16,507 nt of DNA from contig CANNNB010000026.1 in assembly GCA_947505995.1 (NCBI GenBank), positions 1 to 16,507 of the forward strand. The letters are read 5' to 3'. The position numbers and the translations under genes are program-made. Below are positions 1 through 7,428 of the stretch, in pieces. How positions within the stretch are numbered: position 1 is the stretch's first letter; every line of letters starts with the position of its first letter. Below the pieces are notes generated by a model, which searched no databases, was not told the origin of the DNA, and saw only the letters and a list, made by a program, of their open reading frames with translations. This stretch comes from Comamonadaceae bacterium (lineage in GTDB: Bacteria > Pseudomonadota > Gammaproteobacteria > Burkholderiales > Burkholderiaceae).

Positions 1-1916
1 TGCCTGGGGTTTATCGCTATTTCGATGCGGAAGATCAAGTTTTGTACGTTGGTAAGGCCAGGAATTTAAAAAAGCGCGTTAGCAGTTATTTTCAGAAAGA
101 CCATGGCGGTACCCGCATTGGGCACATGATTAGCAAGATCAGACGGATGCAAACCACGGTGGTGCGTTCGGAGGCCGAAGCCTTGCTGCTTGAGAATAAT
201 TTGATCAAGACATTGAGCCCCAAGTTCAATATTTTGTTTCGCGACGACAAAAGCTATCCCTACCTCAAAGTGTCTGGTACTGGCGCGACGCGCCAAGACA
301 TCCGATCTGCCAAGCTCACCAGCGAAGACAAGCCTGTGGTCAAGGCAGAAGAATATTCAAGGATTGCCTACTACCGCGGAGGTGTTGAAAAAAAACACCG
401 TTACTTCGGGCCTTACCCCAGTGCATGGGCTGTGAAGGAAACGATCCAACTTTTACAAAAAGTTTTCAGGCTGCGTACTTGTGAGGACACGGTTTTTTCT
501 AACCGCACTCGACCTTGTTTGTTGTATCAAATCAAACGTTGCTCTGGACCTTGTGTGGGTGTTGTCTCGGTGACGCAATATGCGCAAGATGTTGCACAAG
601 CAGAGGCTTTCTTGCGCGGCGAGACGCAGGCCGTTTTAAAGGCCATGGAAGCTCGCATGATGGCGCATGCCGACAAGCTTGAATTTGAGATGGCAGCAGA
701 AGTACGCAATCAGATGACGGCTTTGTCGCGCGTCCTGCATCAACAATCGGTTGACAACGTATCGGACACTGATGTCGATATTTTGGCTGTCAAGGTGCAG
801 GGAGGCAGGGCTTGTGTCAATTTGGCCATGGTTCGAGGGGGGCGACATTTGGGTGATCGGCCTTATTTTCCCTCGCATGTGGAAGATGGACACGCCATGC
901 TGAACCTGGCATTGGAAGATGATATCAGTGCAGTGGCGCAAACTTTAGAGGTGAAAGTTTTGGAGGCTTTCATTGCGCAGCATTACTTGAGCATTCCTGT
1001 GCCAACGACTTTAATTACCAGCGAAAAAATCGATGGCAAAGTGCTTGATGCAATCACTTTGCAGTCGGGCATGAAAGTGAACGCGGTGCACAACCCGCGC
1101 GAACAAAGAAGATCTTGGTTGGAAATGGCAGAAAAAAATGCGGCCATTCAACTGGCGCGTTTGTTGGCCGAGGAAGGCTCGCAACAAGCGCGAACCAGAG
1201 CCTTGGTTGAAGCTCTTGACTTGGCGCCTGATGACATGGATACCTTGAGGATGGAGTGCTTTGACATTTCTCATACATCTGGCGAAGCGACACAAGCTTC
1301 GTGTGTGGTTTTTCAAAATCACAAAATGCAAAACAGCGAATATCGGCGTTACAAAATTGAAGATATCACACCGGGGGACGATTACGCAGCCATGCGGCAG
1401 GTCTTGATGCGTCGATATGGCAAGTTGGCAGAAGCCATGAAGTCCGGCCAGACTGACCTCAAATTGCGCATGCCCGATTTGGTGCTAATTGATGGCGGTA
1501 AAGGACAGGTTTCGATGGCCAGGGAAGTCTTTGAAGCGCTGGGCCTTGACCTCGCCTTAATTGTGGGCGTAGAAAAAGGGGAGGGCCGGAAAGTGGGTCT
1601 TGAAGAGTTGGTCTTTGCGGATGGCCGAGATAAGGTTTATTTGGGCAAAGATTCGGCAGCTTTGATGCTGGTCGCACAAGTGAGGGACGAAGCGCACCGT
1701 TTTGCCATCACGGGTATGCGCGCGCAACGCGCCAAAGTGCGTGTCGGTGGCGGGCGTTTAGAGGAAATAGCAGGCATTGGCCCCAAAAAACGCGCCAAAC
1801 TGTTGCAGCGTTTTGGAGGTGTGCGTGGCGTCGAGGATGCCAGTGTTGAAGACTTAATGTCGGTAGATGGAATCTCTAGGGAGTTGGCAGAGAGCATTTA
1901 CCAGGCCCTCCACTGA
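1..1916 (+). CDS. uvrC: Excinuclease ABC subunit C (5' end outside window)
   Basis: UvrC makes both incisions flanking a DNA lesion in UvrABC nucleotide excision repair. The reading frame is open from base 3, so the start lies upstream; about 15-30 residues are missing compared with the family (E. coli 610 aa). The GIY-YIG nuclease is visible: GVY near base 9, YVG at 45-53, an Arg at 60-62 and the catalytic-type Glu at 192-194 (LLLENN). Four cysteines spaced 12, 8 and 4 residues apart (bases about 480-555) match the E. coli Fe-S cluster ligands. A UVR motif ([12 protein letters not shown]) follows, then the RNase H-like half with [13 protein letters not shown] and DEAHRF, and two helix-hairpin-helix units at the C-terminus ([15 protein letters not shown]). 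An extra segment of about 24 residues lies between YLKVSG and the RIAYYRG element. pgsA follows 54 bases downstream, the usual proteobacterial pairing. Confidence 0.97.
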   Translation, partial: PGVYRYFDAEDQVLYVGKARNLKKRVSSYFQKDHGGTRIGHMISKIRRMQTTVVRSEAEALLLENNLIKTLSPKFNILFRDDKSYPYLKVSGTGATRQDIRSAKLTSEDKPVVKAEEYSRIAYYRGGVEKKHRYFGPYPSAWAVKETIQLLQKVFRLRTCEDTVFSNRTRPCLLYQIKRCSGPCVGVVSVTQYAQDVAQAEAFLRGETQAVLKAMEARMMAHADKLEFEMAAEVRNQMTALSRVLHQQSVDNVSDTDVDILAVKVQGGRACVNLAMVRGGRHLGDRPYFPSHVEDGHAMLNLALEDDISAVAQTLEVKVLEAFIAQHYLSIPVPTTLITSEKIDGKVLDAITLQSGMKVNAVHNPREQRRSWLEMAEKNAAIQLARLLAEEGSQQARTRALVEALDLAPDDMDTLRMECFDISHTSGEATQASCVVFQNHKMQNSEYRRYKIEDITPGDDYAAMRQVLMRRYGKLAEAMKSGQTDLKLRMPDLVLIDGGKGQVSMAREVFEALGLDLALIVGVEKGEGRKVGLEELVFADGRDKVYLGKDSAALMLVAQVRDEAHRFAITGMRAQRAKVRVGGGRLEEIAGIGPKKRAKLLQRFGGVRGVEDASVEDLMSVDGISRELAESIYQALH

Positions 1917-1925
1917 AAATGGCGT

Positions 1926-1951
1926 CTTGGTGTCAGCAAACTGACTTCAAG
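1926..1951 (+). other. Small hairpin between uvrC and pgsA
   Basis: An inverted repeat just after the uvrC stop: GTCAG/CTGAC (1932-1936 and 1941-1945) around a CAAA loop, extended by CTTG/CAAG (1926-1929 and 1948-1951) across a 2x2 internal loop. There is no U-run, so it is unlikely to be an intrinsic terminator. It could be an mRNA stability or processing element, or chance. The pgsA start 19 bases later has no clear Shine-Dalgarno sequence. Confidence 0.3.
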
Positions 1952-1970
1952 GCGTGACACAATACTCCCC

Positions 1971-2537
1971 ATGTTTTTCACCATTCCCACCATCATGACT
2001 TGGACGCGCATCGTCGCGATTCCCTTCATTGTGGGCGTGTTCTACACCGAGTTGCCTGTTGAATCGCGCAACTTTTTGGCCACCACCATGTTTGTGATTT
2101 TTGCAATCACCGATTGGCTCGATGGTTTTTTGGCCCGAAAATTAAACCAAGCATCTTCCTTTGGAGCATTTTTAGACCCAGTAGCCGACAAATTTTTAGT
2201 CTGTGCTTCTTTGCTGGTGCTGGTCCACTTGCACCGCGTTCATGTTTTTGTGGCCTTGATCATCATTGGCCGTGAAATTGCCATTTCTGCTTTGCGTGAG
2301 TGGATGGCTCAAATTGGAGCTAGCAAAAGTGTCGCAGTTCATTTTGTCGGCAAACTCAAGACAACGGTACAAATGGTGGCCATTCCGTTTTTACTTTTCA
2401 ATGGGCAACTGTTCGGCGTGATTGACACCCATTTTTGGGGCACCATCCTGATATGGATCGCCTCCATCTTGACCATTTGGTCCATGATTTACTACATGCA
2501 AAAGGCCTTGCCTGAGATTCGCGCGCGAGTGAAATGA
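1971..2537 (+). CDS. pgsA: CDP-diacylglycerol--glycerol-3-phosphate 3-phosphatidyltransferase
   Basis: Inner-membrane enzyme that transfers a phosphatidyl group from CDP-diacylglycerol to glycerol-3-phosphate, the committed step to phosphatidylglycerol and cardiolipin. The 188-residue product has the full CDP-alcohol phosphatidyltransferase signature: D-x2-D-G-x2-A-R, then x8-G-x3-D-x3-D, read as DWLDGFLAR followed by GAFLDPVAD (roughly residues 46-71). Hydrophobic helices flank the motif, and the length is normal for PgsA (E. coli about 182 aa). The N-terminus MFFTIPTIMTWTRIVAIP is typical, which supports the ATG at 1971 even though no obvious ribosome-binding site precedes it; the message may have a very short leader or depend on uvrC readthrough. 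Its last four bases (ATGA) overlap the start of the downstream permease gene, implying translational coupling. Confidence 0.95.
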   Translation: MFFTIPTIMTWTRIVAIPFIVGVFYTELPVESRNFLATTMFVIFAITDWLDGFLARKLNQASSFGAFLDPVADKFLVCASLLVLVHLHRVHVFVALIIIGREIAISALREWMAQIGASKSVAVHFVGKLKTTVQMVAIPFLLFNGQLFGVIDTHFWGTILIWIASILTIWSMIYYMQKALPEIRARVK

Positions 2538-3442
2538 ATCACTCAGAGTCTTCCGTTGGCTGGGTTCGGGCCATGCCTGCGATCTTCGTGCTTATTTGGA
2601 GCACGGGTTTTATCGTTGCACGTTTTGGTATGCCCCATGCGCCACCATTTTCGTTTTTATGGCTTCGTTATGCTTTGTCAATTGCCTGCTTTTTGATTTG
2701 GATTAGGTGGGCAAATGTGCGGTGGCCGCAAAATCGTTCGGAATGGTTTCACTTGTCCATCACCGGCATTCTCATGCATGCGGGCTATTTGGGCGGTGTC
2801 TGGGCGGCTGTAAAGGCGGGCATGGGCTCTGGCTTGTCGGCACTCATTGTGGGACTCCAGCCTGTGCTAACCGCCATTTGGCTGTCGTCTAGGGATACCA
2901 CTTTAGAAAACAAAGTCAGCCAAAGACAATGGATTGGTTTGTTGTTGGGTTTTTGTGGGCTGCTTTTGGTGGTCTGGCACAAACTTGAGCAGGGCAGTGC
3001 GTTGGACCATGTCAATGCGCTTAATTTGAGTTTTGCCATCATGGCGCTGCTTTCCATTACCTTGGGAACGCTTTACCAAAAAAGCTTTGTGAAGCCTTGT
3101 GACGTTCGAACGGCCAATACCGTGCAATTACTTGCGGCATTGCTAGTCACAAGCCCTTTGGCGCTGTTAGAAACTGAATCCGTGCAAATCAATGCCGAGT
3201 TCATGGGTGCCATGGCATGGTCTGTATTAGGATTGACCTTGGGAGGGAGTTCACTGCTGTACATGCTCATTCAAAAGGGCGCGGCTGCCAGTGTGACCAG
3301 CTTGATGTACCTTGTGCCCCCTTGTACTGCTTTGGTGGCTTGGTTCTTATTTGATGAGCCCATCACCGTTTTCACACTGGTGGGCATTGCGCTCACGGCC
3401 TGGGGTGTGAGTTGGGTCGTTCGGCCCGTGAATAAAATCTAA
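2534..3442 (+). CDS. EamA/DMT-family transporter
   Basis: A 302-residue polytopic membrane protein with about ten predicted hydrophobic helices in two repeats, the architecture of the drug/metabolite transporter superfamily (EamA, RhaT). The first repeat opens with FVLIWSTGFIVARFG and LWLRYALS, typical of EamA domains. The second carries GGSSLLYMLIQKGAA and VPPCTALVAWFLFDEP, near the usual conserved end of the family. Substrate cannot be predicted: relatives export amino acids, metabolites or drugs. It starts inside the pgsA stop (ATGA overlap, 2534-2537) without its own clear ribosome-binding site, and its stop codon is embedded in the ribosome-binding site of the following dehydrogenase gene, so the three genes are probably one transcription unit. 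Whether it moves a substrate or product of that dehydrogenase is only a guess from position. Confidence 0.9.
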   Translation: MNHSESSVGWVRAMPAIFVLIWSTGFIVARFGMPHAPPFSFLWLRYALSIACFLIWIRWANVRWPQNRSEWFHLSITGILMHAGYLGGVWAAVKAGMGSGLSALIVGLQPVLTAIWLSSRDTTLENKVSQRQWIGLLLGFCGLLLVVWHKLEQGSALDHVNALNLSFAIMALLSITLGTLYQKSFVKPCDVRTANTVQLLAALLVTSPLALLETESVQINAEFMGAMAWSVLGLTLGGSSLLYMLIQKGAAASVTSLMYLVPPCTALVAWFLFDEPITVFTLVGIALTAWGVSWVVRPVNKI

Positions 3443-3453
3443 GGAGAAAAAAC

Positions 3454-4539
3454 ATGGCTAAAAAACGCATTGCAGTCATTGCCGGCGATGGCATTGGCAA
3501 AGAAGTCATGCCTGAAGGCCTGAGGGTCATGGAGGCAGCGGCTTCAAAATTCAATCTCGATTTGGAATTTGATCATTTCGATTTTTCAAGTTGGGACTAC
3601 TTTGAAAAGCATGGCCAAATGTTGCCCGACAATTGGAAAGACCAAATTGGCGGCCACGATGCCATCTACTTTGGTGCAGTGGGATGGCCCGACAAAATTG
3701 CCGATCATGTGTCATTGTGGGGCTCTTTGCTGTTGTTCCGCCGTGAGTTCGATCAGTACATCAACTTGCGTCCTGCCAGGCTCATGCCCGGCATCATTGC
3801 CCCCGTCGTGCGAAAAGACGGCTCGCCCAGACAGCCCGGTGAAATTGACATGTACATTGTGCGCGAAAACACCGAGGGTGAATATTCCAGCATTGGGGGG
3901 CGCATGTACCCTGGCACCGAACGTGAAATTGTGATGCAAGAGACTGTTATGTCTCGCATTGGCGTCGATCGTGTTTTGAAATTTGCCTTTGAGCTGGCGC
4001 AGACACGCCCTAAAAAGCATCTCACCAGCGCCACAAAGTCAAACGGCATAGCCATCACCATGCCCTACTGGGACGAACGCGTTGTCGAAATGGCCAAGAA
4101 CTACCCAGGCATCCATGTCGACAAATTTCACATTGATATTTTGACTGCACATTTCGTGCAACGTCCCGACTTCTTTGATGTTGTTGTAGCCAGCAATTTG
4201 TTTGGTGACATCTTGAGTGACTTGGGCCCGGCTTGTACGGGCACCATTGGGATTGCCCCCAGTGCCAACCTCAATCCCGATCGCAAATACCCCTCTTTGT
4301 TTGAGCCTGTTCATGGCTCTGCGCCAGACATTGCAGGCAAGAACATTGCAAACCCTATCGGTCAAATTTGGTGCGGTGCAATGATGTTGGAATTTTTGGG
4401 TTGCAAGCCTGCGCACGATGCGGTTTTGGCTGCCATTGAAAAAGTGCTAGCACCAAATAGTGGTGCGCCACGCACCGGAGATATTGGGGGTTCTGCTAAT
4501 ACGCAAGACGTTGGAAAAGCCATTGCTGCAGCTTTATGA
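3454..4539 (+). CDS. Tartrate / D-malate dehydrogenase-like beta-decarboxylating dehydrogenase
   Basis: A 361-residue member of the isocitrate/isopropylmalate dehydrogenase family, NAD-dependent and needing a divalent metal. The sequence resembles the tartrate dehydrogenase/D-malate dehydrogenase branch (TtuC, DmlA) more than LeuB: VRENTEGEYSSIGGRMYPG, SRIGVDRVLKFAFELA and GTIGIAPSANLNP. Visible active-site candidates are Lys195 (SATKSNG), Asp228 (FHIDIL) and Asp252/Asp256 (NLFGDILSDLG). The start at 3454 is fixed by a strong AAGGAG at 3441-3446, seven bases upstream, which also overlaps the TAA of the permease gene. Relatives oxidise D-malate, tartrate or 3-isopropylmalate, often with overlap, so substrate is uncertain. 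No tartrate or D-malate transporter or regulator is adjacent, only the EamA permease. A terminator follows. Confidence 0.88.
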   Translation: MAKKRIAVIAGDGIGKEVMPEGLRVMEAAASKFNLDLEFDHFDFSSWDYFEKHGQMLPDNWKDQIGGHDAIYFGAVGWPDKIADHVSLWGSLLLFRREFDQYINLRPARLMPGIIAPVVRKDGSPRQPGEIDMYIVRENTEGEYSSIGGRMYPGTEREIVMQETVMSRIGVDRVLKFAFELAQTRPKKHLTSATKSNGIAITMPYWDERVVEMAKNYPGIHVDKFHIDILTAHFVQRPDFFDVVVASNLFGDILSDLGPACTGTIGIAPSANLNPDRKYPSLFEPVHGSAPDIAGKNIANPIGQIWCGAMMLEFLGCKPAHDAVLAAIEKVLAPNSGAPRTGDIGGSANTQDVGKAIAAAL

Positions 4540-4544
4540 GAACT

Positions 4545-4580
4545 TTTGGGATCTAGTTGTTAGATCTTGAATATTTTTTT
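4545..4580 (+). terminator. Probable intrinsic terminator after the dehydrogenase gene
   Basis: GATCTA (4550-4555), loop GTTGT and TAGATC (4561-4566) form a perfect 6-bp stem. It extends outward with G-U and A-U pairs to about 4545/4571 and is followed by a run of seven Ts (4574-4580). The stem is AT-rich and so modest in strength, but stem plus T-run six bases after the stop codon fits a terminator for the pgsA-permease-dehydrogenase unit. Confidence 0.6.
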
Positions 4581-4611
4581 CGCGAAGCCCCCTTGCGGGC
4601 ATTGAGTTTGC

Positions 4612-4645
4612 GTCTAGAATTCGTGTCGCAATACGGTTTCTAGAC
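4612..4645. repeat. Inverted repeat upstream of the hupB promoter
   Basis: Perfect 8-bp arms GTCTAGAA (4612-4619) and TTCTAGAC (4638-4645) are separated by 18 bases. The right arm ends 10 bases before the -35 box of the hupB promoter. Arm centres are 26 bases apart, about two and a half helical turns, so the two arms would not lie on exactly the same face of the helix. A possible regulator-binding site, but unproven. The rest of the stretch from 4583 holds only a short GCCC/GGGC dyad (4587-4600) with no T-run. Confidence 0.4.
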
Positions 4646-4655
4646 ACAAAACCAT

Positions 4656-4683
4656 TTGACAGGCGCGTTTTGTCTGTTTAAAT
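4656..4683 (+). promoter_or_regulatory. hupB promoter (consensus -35, extended -10)
   Basis: A consensus -35 TTGACA at 4656-4661 is followed after 16 bases by a -10 TTAAAT at 4678-4683, which carries the extended -10 element TGT at 4675-4677. Transcription would start near 4690, giving a leader of about 120 nt. A strong sigma-70 promoter suits the abundance of HU. Confidence 0.75.
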
Positions 4684-4689
4684 TGAAGT

Positions 4690-4811
4690 CAACAAATTCA
4701 TTGCGGAGACAATGTTTTGTCCCAGAAGTTTTTTAAACTTCAAACAAAAATTTTTAACAATCATGAGTCACTCAAATTTTGAGTCCTCTTATTTTTTCTA
4801 AGGTTCTTAGT
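4690..4811 (+). other. Structured 5' leader of hupB
   Basis: Between the inferred transcription start and the hupB ATG are three potential stem-loops in a row: GACAA/TTGTC around TGTT (4708-4721), GAAGTTT/AAACTTC around TTT (4725-4741), and ACTCA/TGAGT around AATTT (4770-4784). The last arm pair competes with a perfect 11-base palindrome TGAGT-C-ACTCA (4764-4774), so three TGAGT/ACTCA arms share a central copy. No Shine-Dalgarno of usual strength is seen before the ATG (AAGGTT at 4800-4805 is the best match). The leader could act in mRNA stability or translational control, or the dyads could be DNA sites. Confidence 0.45.
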
Positions 4812-5084
4812 ATGAACAAAACAGAATTGATCGAGCACATTGCCAAACAAGCAGACATCTCTAAAGCTGCTGCCGGCCGCGCATTGGAAGCCACCATTGG
4901 TGCCGTTCGCACCACTCTGAAAAAGGGCGGCACTGTCGCTTTGGTCGGTTTTGGTACTTTCGCGGTCACCAAGCGTGCTGCTCGCGCTGGCCGCAATCCA
5001 CGTACTGGCGCTGCCATCAAGATCAAATCTGCCAAGGTACCTAAGTTCCGCCCAGGCAAGGCTTTAAAAGACGCCTTGAATTAA
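4812..5084 (+). CDS. hupB: DNA-binding protein HU (beta-type)
   Basis: Small basic nucleoid protein that dimerises, bends DNA and constrains supercoils. The 90-residue product from the ATG at 4812 ([20 protein letters not shown]) matches HU end to end. The longer frame from 4779 would add 11 residues with no family counterpart, so it is rejected. The GFGTF turn and the DNA-gripping arm motif GRNPRTG are intact, and the C-terminus [14 protein letters not shown] is standard. A strong promoter and long leader precede it. No terminator separates it from tRNA-Val, which begins 13 bases after the stop. In E. coli hupB also directly precedes ppiD (lon-hupB-ppiD); here the ppiD partner is kept but no lon lies upstream. 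Confidence 0.96.
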   Translation: MNKTELIEHIAKQADISKAAAGRALEATIGAVRTTLKKGGTVALVGFGTFAVTKRAARAGRNPRTGAAIKIKSAKVPKFRPGKALKDALN

Positions 5085-5097
5085 TCTTTGATTAGGG

Positions 5098-5173
5098 GGG
5101 TGCTTAGCTCAGTCGGTAGAGCGGCGCCCTTACAAGGCGTAGGTCGGCGGTTCGACCCCGTCAGCACCCACCA
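5098..5173 (+). tRNA. tRNA-Val (anticodon UAC)
   Basis: A 76-base tRNA with encoded CCA. The acceptor stem GGGTGCT (5098-5104) pairs with AGCACCC (5163-5169), followed by discriminator A and CCA at 5171-5173. The anticodon stem GCGCC/GGCGT holds the loop CTTACAA with anticodon TAC at 5131-5133, and the T arm contains GGTTCGA. There is no clear promoter in the 13 bases after hupB, so it is probably processed from the hupB transcript, although a weak promoter inside the 3' end of hupB cannot be excluded. A perfect terminator follows. Confidence 0.97.
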
Positions 5174-5182
5174 CCCCCAAGC

Positions 5183-5216
5183 AAAGGCGAACAGGTTGTT
5201 CGCCTTTTGTCTTTTT
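5183..5216 (+). terminator. Intrinsic terminator after tRNA-Val
   Basis: An 11-bp perfect stem AAAGGCGAACA (5183-5193) and TGTTCGCCTTT (5197-5207) with loop GGT, followed by TTGTCTTTTT. A textbook rho-independent terminator ending the hupB/tRNA-Val transcript before ppiD. Confidence 0.92.
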
Positions 5217-5253
5217 GAGACATTTACAGCGTAACTACACAGAGAGTTCTCAC

Positions 5254-7185
5254 ATGTTTGATTTTGTCCGCAACAACACCAAGATCATGATGGGCTTATT
5301 GTTCCTGCTCATCATTCCCTCGTTTGCGATGTTTGGCATTGAGGGCTACAGTCGATTCAACGACAAGGGCAGTGTCGTTGCCAATGTCAACGGTCAAAAA
5401 ATTAGCCAATCTGAATGGGATGCCGCGCACAAGCGCGAAGTCGATCGCATTCGGGCATCTATGCCCAATATTGATGTCAAGTTGTTTGATACCCCCGAAG
5501 CCAAGTACGCCACATTAGAGCGATTGGTTCGTGACCAAGTCATTGCAGCGGCAGCTCAAAAATTACAGTTGGTGGCCAGTGACACACGTTTAGCGCGTGA
5601 GTTGCAGCAAAGCCCTGCCATTGCAGCTTTGCGCACAGCTGATGGCAAGCTTGACATGGAGCGATACAAACAACTTGCAGCCTCACAAGGTATGACACCT
5701 GAAATGTTTGAAATGCAAGTACGCTCAGATTTGTCAAATCGTCAAGTCATACAGGGTGTTCAAGCTTCTGCATATGCCACTGTAGCTCAAACCCAAACGG
5801 CCATGAACGCCTTTATGCAACGACGCGAAGTTCAAATTTTGAATTTCCCGGCTGCCGATTACCTTGGCAAAGTCACAGTGTCTGAAGCTGACATACAAGC
5901 CTATTACGACAAACACAAAGAGAAGTACCAATCTGCTGAATCTGCTGACATTGAGTTCGTGGTTCTCGATATCGAAAGTCTGCGCCAATCGATTGCATTG
6001 AACGAGCAAGACTTAAAGACTTACTACGAGCAAAACTTGCAGCGTTTGTCCAGCAAGGAAGAGCGGCGAGCCAGCCATATCTTAATCACCGCTGCCAAGG
6101 AGGCGCCAGATGCTGAGAAAAAAGCTGCACGTGCCAAAGCTGAAGAGTTGTTGAAGTCGGTAAAAGCCAAGCCCGCAAGCTTTGCCGAAGTTGCTCGTAA
6201 AAATTCACAAGACCCCGGTTCTGCAGTGAAAGGTGGCGATTTAGACTTCTTTGGTCGTGGCGCCATGGTGAAAGCCTTTGAAGATGCGGCATTCAGCATG
6301 AGAAAATCTGACATCAGTGACTTGGTCGAATCTGAGTTTGGATACCACATCATTCAACTCACTGACATCAAGGCCGCCAAAGCTCAAAGTTTTGAATCAC
6401 TGCGCCCCTCTATGGAAGCAGACTTGAAAAAGCAACAAGCTCAGCGCAAATATGCCGAGATGGCAGAGACTTTTTCCAACACGGTCTACGAGCAGTCAGA
6501 CAGCTTGAAACCAGTGGCAGACAAACTCAAACTCAATATCCAAAAGGCCAATCAAGTGGCGCGTCAAGCAGTACAGGCCAAAGGTGTTTTGAGTCATCCT
6601 GGTTTGTTGCAAGCACTGTTCAGTGAAGCATCATTGCAAAAGCAGCGCAATACCGAAGCCATTGAGGTGGCACCCAGCACCTTGGTCTCAGCTCGCGTTG
6701 TGAAGCATCAACCTGCAGCAACTTTGCCTTTGGCCGAAGTCAAAGATTTTGTTAAGCGAGCTTTAACCCAAGAGAAGGCCTCTGAAATGGCCAAGGCCCA
6801 GGGCGAGCAACGTTTGACTGCGCTCAAAGCCAGCACAGGCGCTGACAACCTGCCAAGTGCCATTGTGATTTCACGCGAGAAAACACAAAAGCAATTGCCC
6901 AAAGTGGTTGACGCTGTGCTGCGCGCCGATCCTAACAAGTTGCCTTCAATCAATGGGGTTGATTTGGGAGACCAAGGTTTTGCAGTGGTCCGTGTAACCA
7001 AGGTCTTGCCGCCTGAAACAGAAAACAAAGCGCTCATGGTGCAGGCTCAGCAGCAATTCACCCAACTCTGGGGCACAGCTGAAACGCAGGCCTACATTGC
7101 GCACTTAAAGACCCTCATGAAGGCTGAAATTTTGGTGACCAAACCCAGCGCCGCAAAGCCAAAGACAGAGGCGCAAGGGGCCTGA
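5254..7185 (+). CDS. ppiD: Periplasmic folding chaperone PpiD (SurA_N/parvulin protein)
   Basis: Inner-membrane-anchored chaperone facing the periplasm, which meets proteins leaving the Sec translocon. From the ATG at 5254 the product is 643 residues (E. coli PpiD 623). A short cytoplasmic tail MFDFVRNNTK is followed by one membrane helix (about residues 11-30, MMGLLFLLIIPSFAMFG), a SurA-like N-terminal domain (VVANVNGQKISQSEW), a parvulin domain at about residues 268-372 (RASHILI, GGDLDFFGRGAMV, FGYHIIQL) and a long helical C-terminal region. The upstream in-frame start at 5215 lies in the terminator T-run and would put extra residues before the tail, so 5254 is preferred (AGAGAG about 8 bases upstream). 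The E. coli parvulin domain is reported to lack isomerase activity; activity here is unknown. No clear promoter was seen in the 37 bases after the terminator. Confidence 0.94.
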   Translation: MFDFVRNNTKIMMGLLFLLIIPSFAMFGIEGYSRFNDKGSVVANVNGQKISQSEWDAAHKREVDRIRASMPNIDVKLFDTPEAKYATLERLVRDQVIAAAAQKLQLVASDTRLARELQQSPAIAALRTADGKLDMERYKQLAASQGMTPEMFEMQVRSDLSNRQVIQGVQASAYATVAQTQTAMNAFMQRREVQILNFPAADYLGKVTVSEADIQAYYDKHKEKYQSAESADIEFVVLDIESLRQSIALNEQDLKTYYEQNLQRLSSKEERRASHILITAAKEAPDAEKKAARAKAEELLKSVKAKPASFAEVARKNSQDPGSAVKGGDLDFFGRGAMVKAFEDAAFSMRKSDISDLVESEFGYHIIQLTDIKAAKAQSFESLRPSMEADLKKQQAQRKYAEMAETFSNTVYEQSDSLKPVADKLKLNIQKANQVARQAVQAKGVLSHPGLLQALFSEASLQKQRNTEAIEVAPSTLVSARVVKHQPAATLPLAEVKDFVKRALTQEKASEMAKAQGEQRLTALKASTGADNLPSAIVISREKTQKQLPKVVDAVLRADPNKLPSINGVDLGDQGFAVVRVTKVLPPETENKALMVQAQQQFTQLWGTAETQAYIAHLKTLMKAEILVTKPSAAKPKTEAQGA

Positions 7186-7202
7186 GATAAAAAAGTTTCG
7201 GC

Positions 7203-7208
7203 TATAAT
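7203..7208 (+). promoter_or_regulatory. -10 element of the tRNA-His promoter
   Basis: A consensus TATAAT lies 11 bases before the tRNA 5' end, just after the ppiD stop. Transcription would start around 7215, right in front of the mature 5' end. No good -35 is found at 16-18 bp upstream (GCCTGA region). Confidence 0.6.
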
Positions 7209-7219
7209 TTCTTTTCTAT

Positions 7220-7296
7220 GGTGGCTGTAGCTCAGTTGGTAGAGTCCAGGATTGTGATTCCTGTTGTCGTGGGTTCGAGCCCCATCAGCCACCCCA
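7220..7296 (+). tRNA. tRNA-His (anticodon GUG)
   Basis: A 77-base tRNA including the histidine-specific extra G at position -1 (7220) opposite discriminator C (7293), with CCA encoded at 7294-7296. The acceptor stem GTGGCTG (7221-7227) pairs with CAGCCAC (7286-7292). The anticodon stem CAGGA/TCCTG encloses the loop TTGTGAT with anticodon GTG at 7254-7256, and the T arm is GTGGGTTCGAGCCCCAT. It has its own -10 box and terminator, so it is an independent unit. tRNA genes are frequent integration sites and the next gene is a possible acquisition, but no second copy of the tRNA 3' end was found in the window. Confidence 0.97.
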
Positions 7297-7304
7297 TGAA
7301 ATTC

Positions 7305-7342
7305 AAAGGGTTTACAAGATTTCTTGTAAACCCTTTTTCTTT
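7305..7342 (+). terminator. Intrinsic terminator after tRNA-His
   Basis: A 14-bp perfect stem AAAGGGTTTACAAG (7305-7318) and CTTGTAAACCCTTT (7323-7336) with loop ATTT, then TTCTTT. It follows the mature tRNA end by nine bases. Confidence 0.92.
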
Positions 7343-7428
7343 GTCGTGGATATCTTATGAAATGAACCCGAAACAAGCAATTTACGCATAAAACCATACC
7401 CCCCAAATTGAGTTTCAAAAGTGGTTTA

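Noticed and set aside
1459..1897. Overlapping antisense open frames within uvrC
   Set aside because: They lie opposite conserved UvrC domains, have no ribosome-binding sites and resemble no known protein family.
1958..1963. CACAAT as -10 of a pgsA promoter
   Set aside because: No -35-like hexamer at 16-18 bp upstream; transcription from uvrC is as likely.
4587..4600. GCCC/GGGC dyad after the dehydrogenase terminator
   Set aside because: Only a 4-bp stem with no following T-run; treated as part of the intergenic region rather than a terminator.
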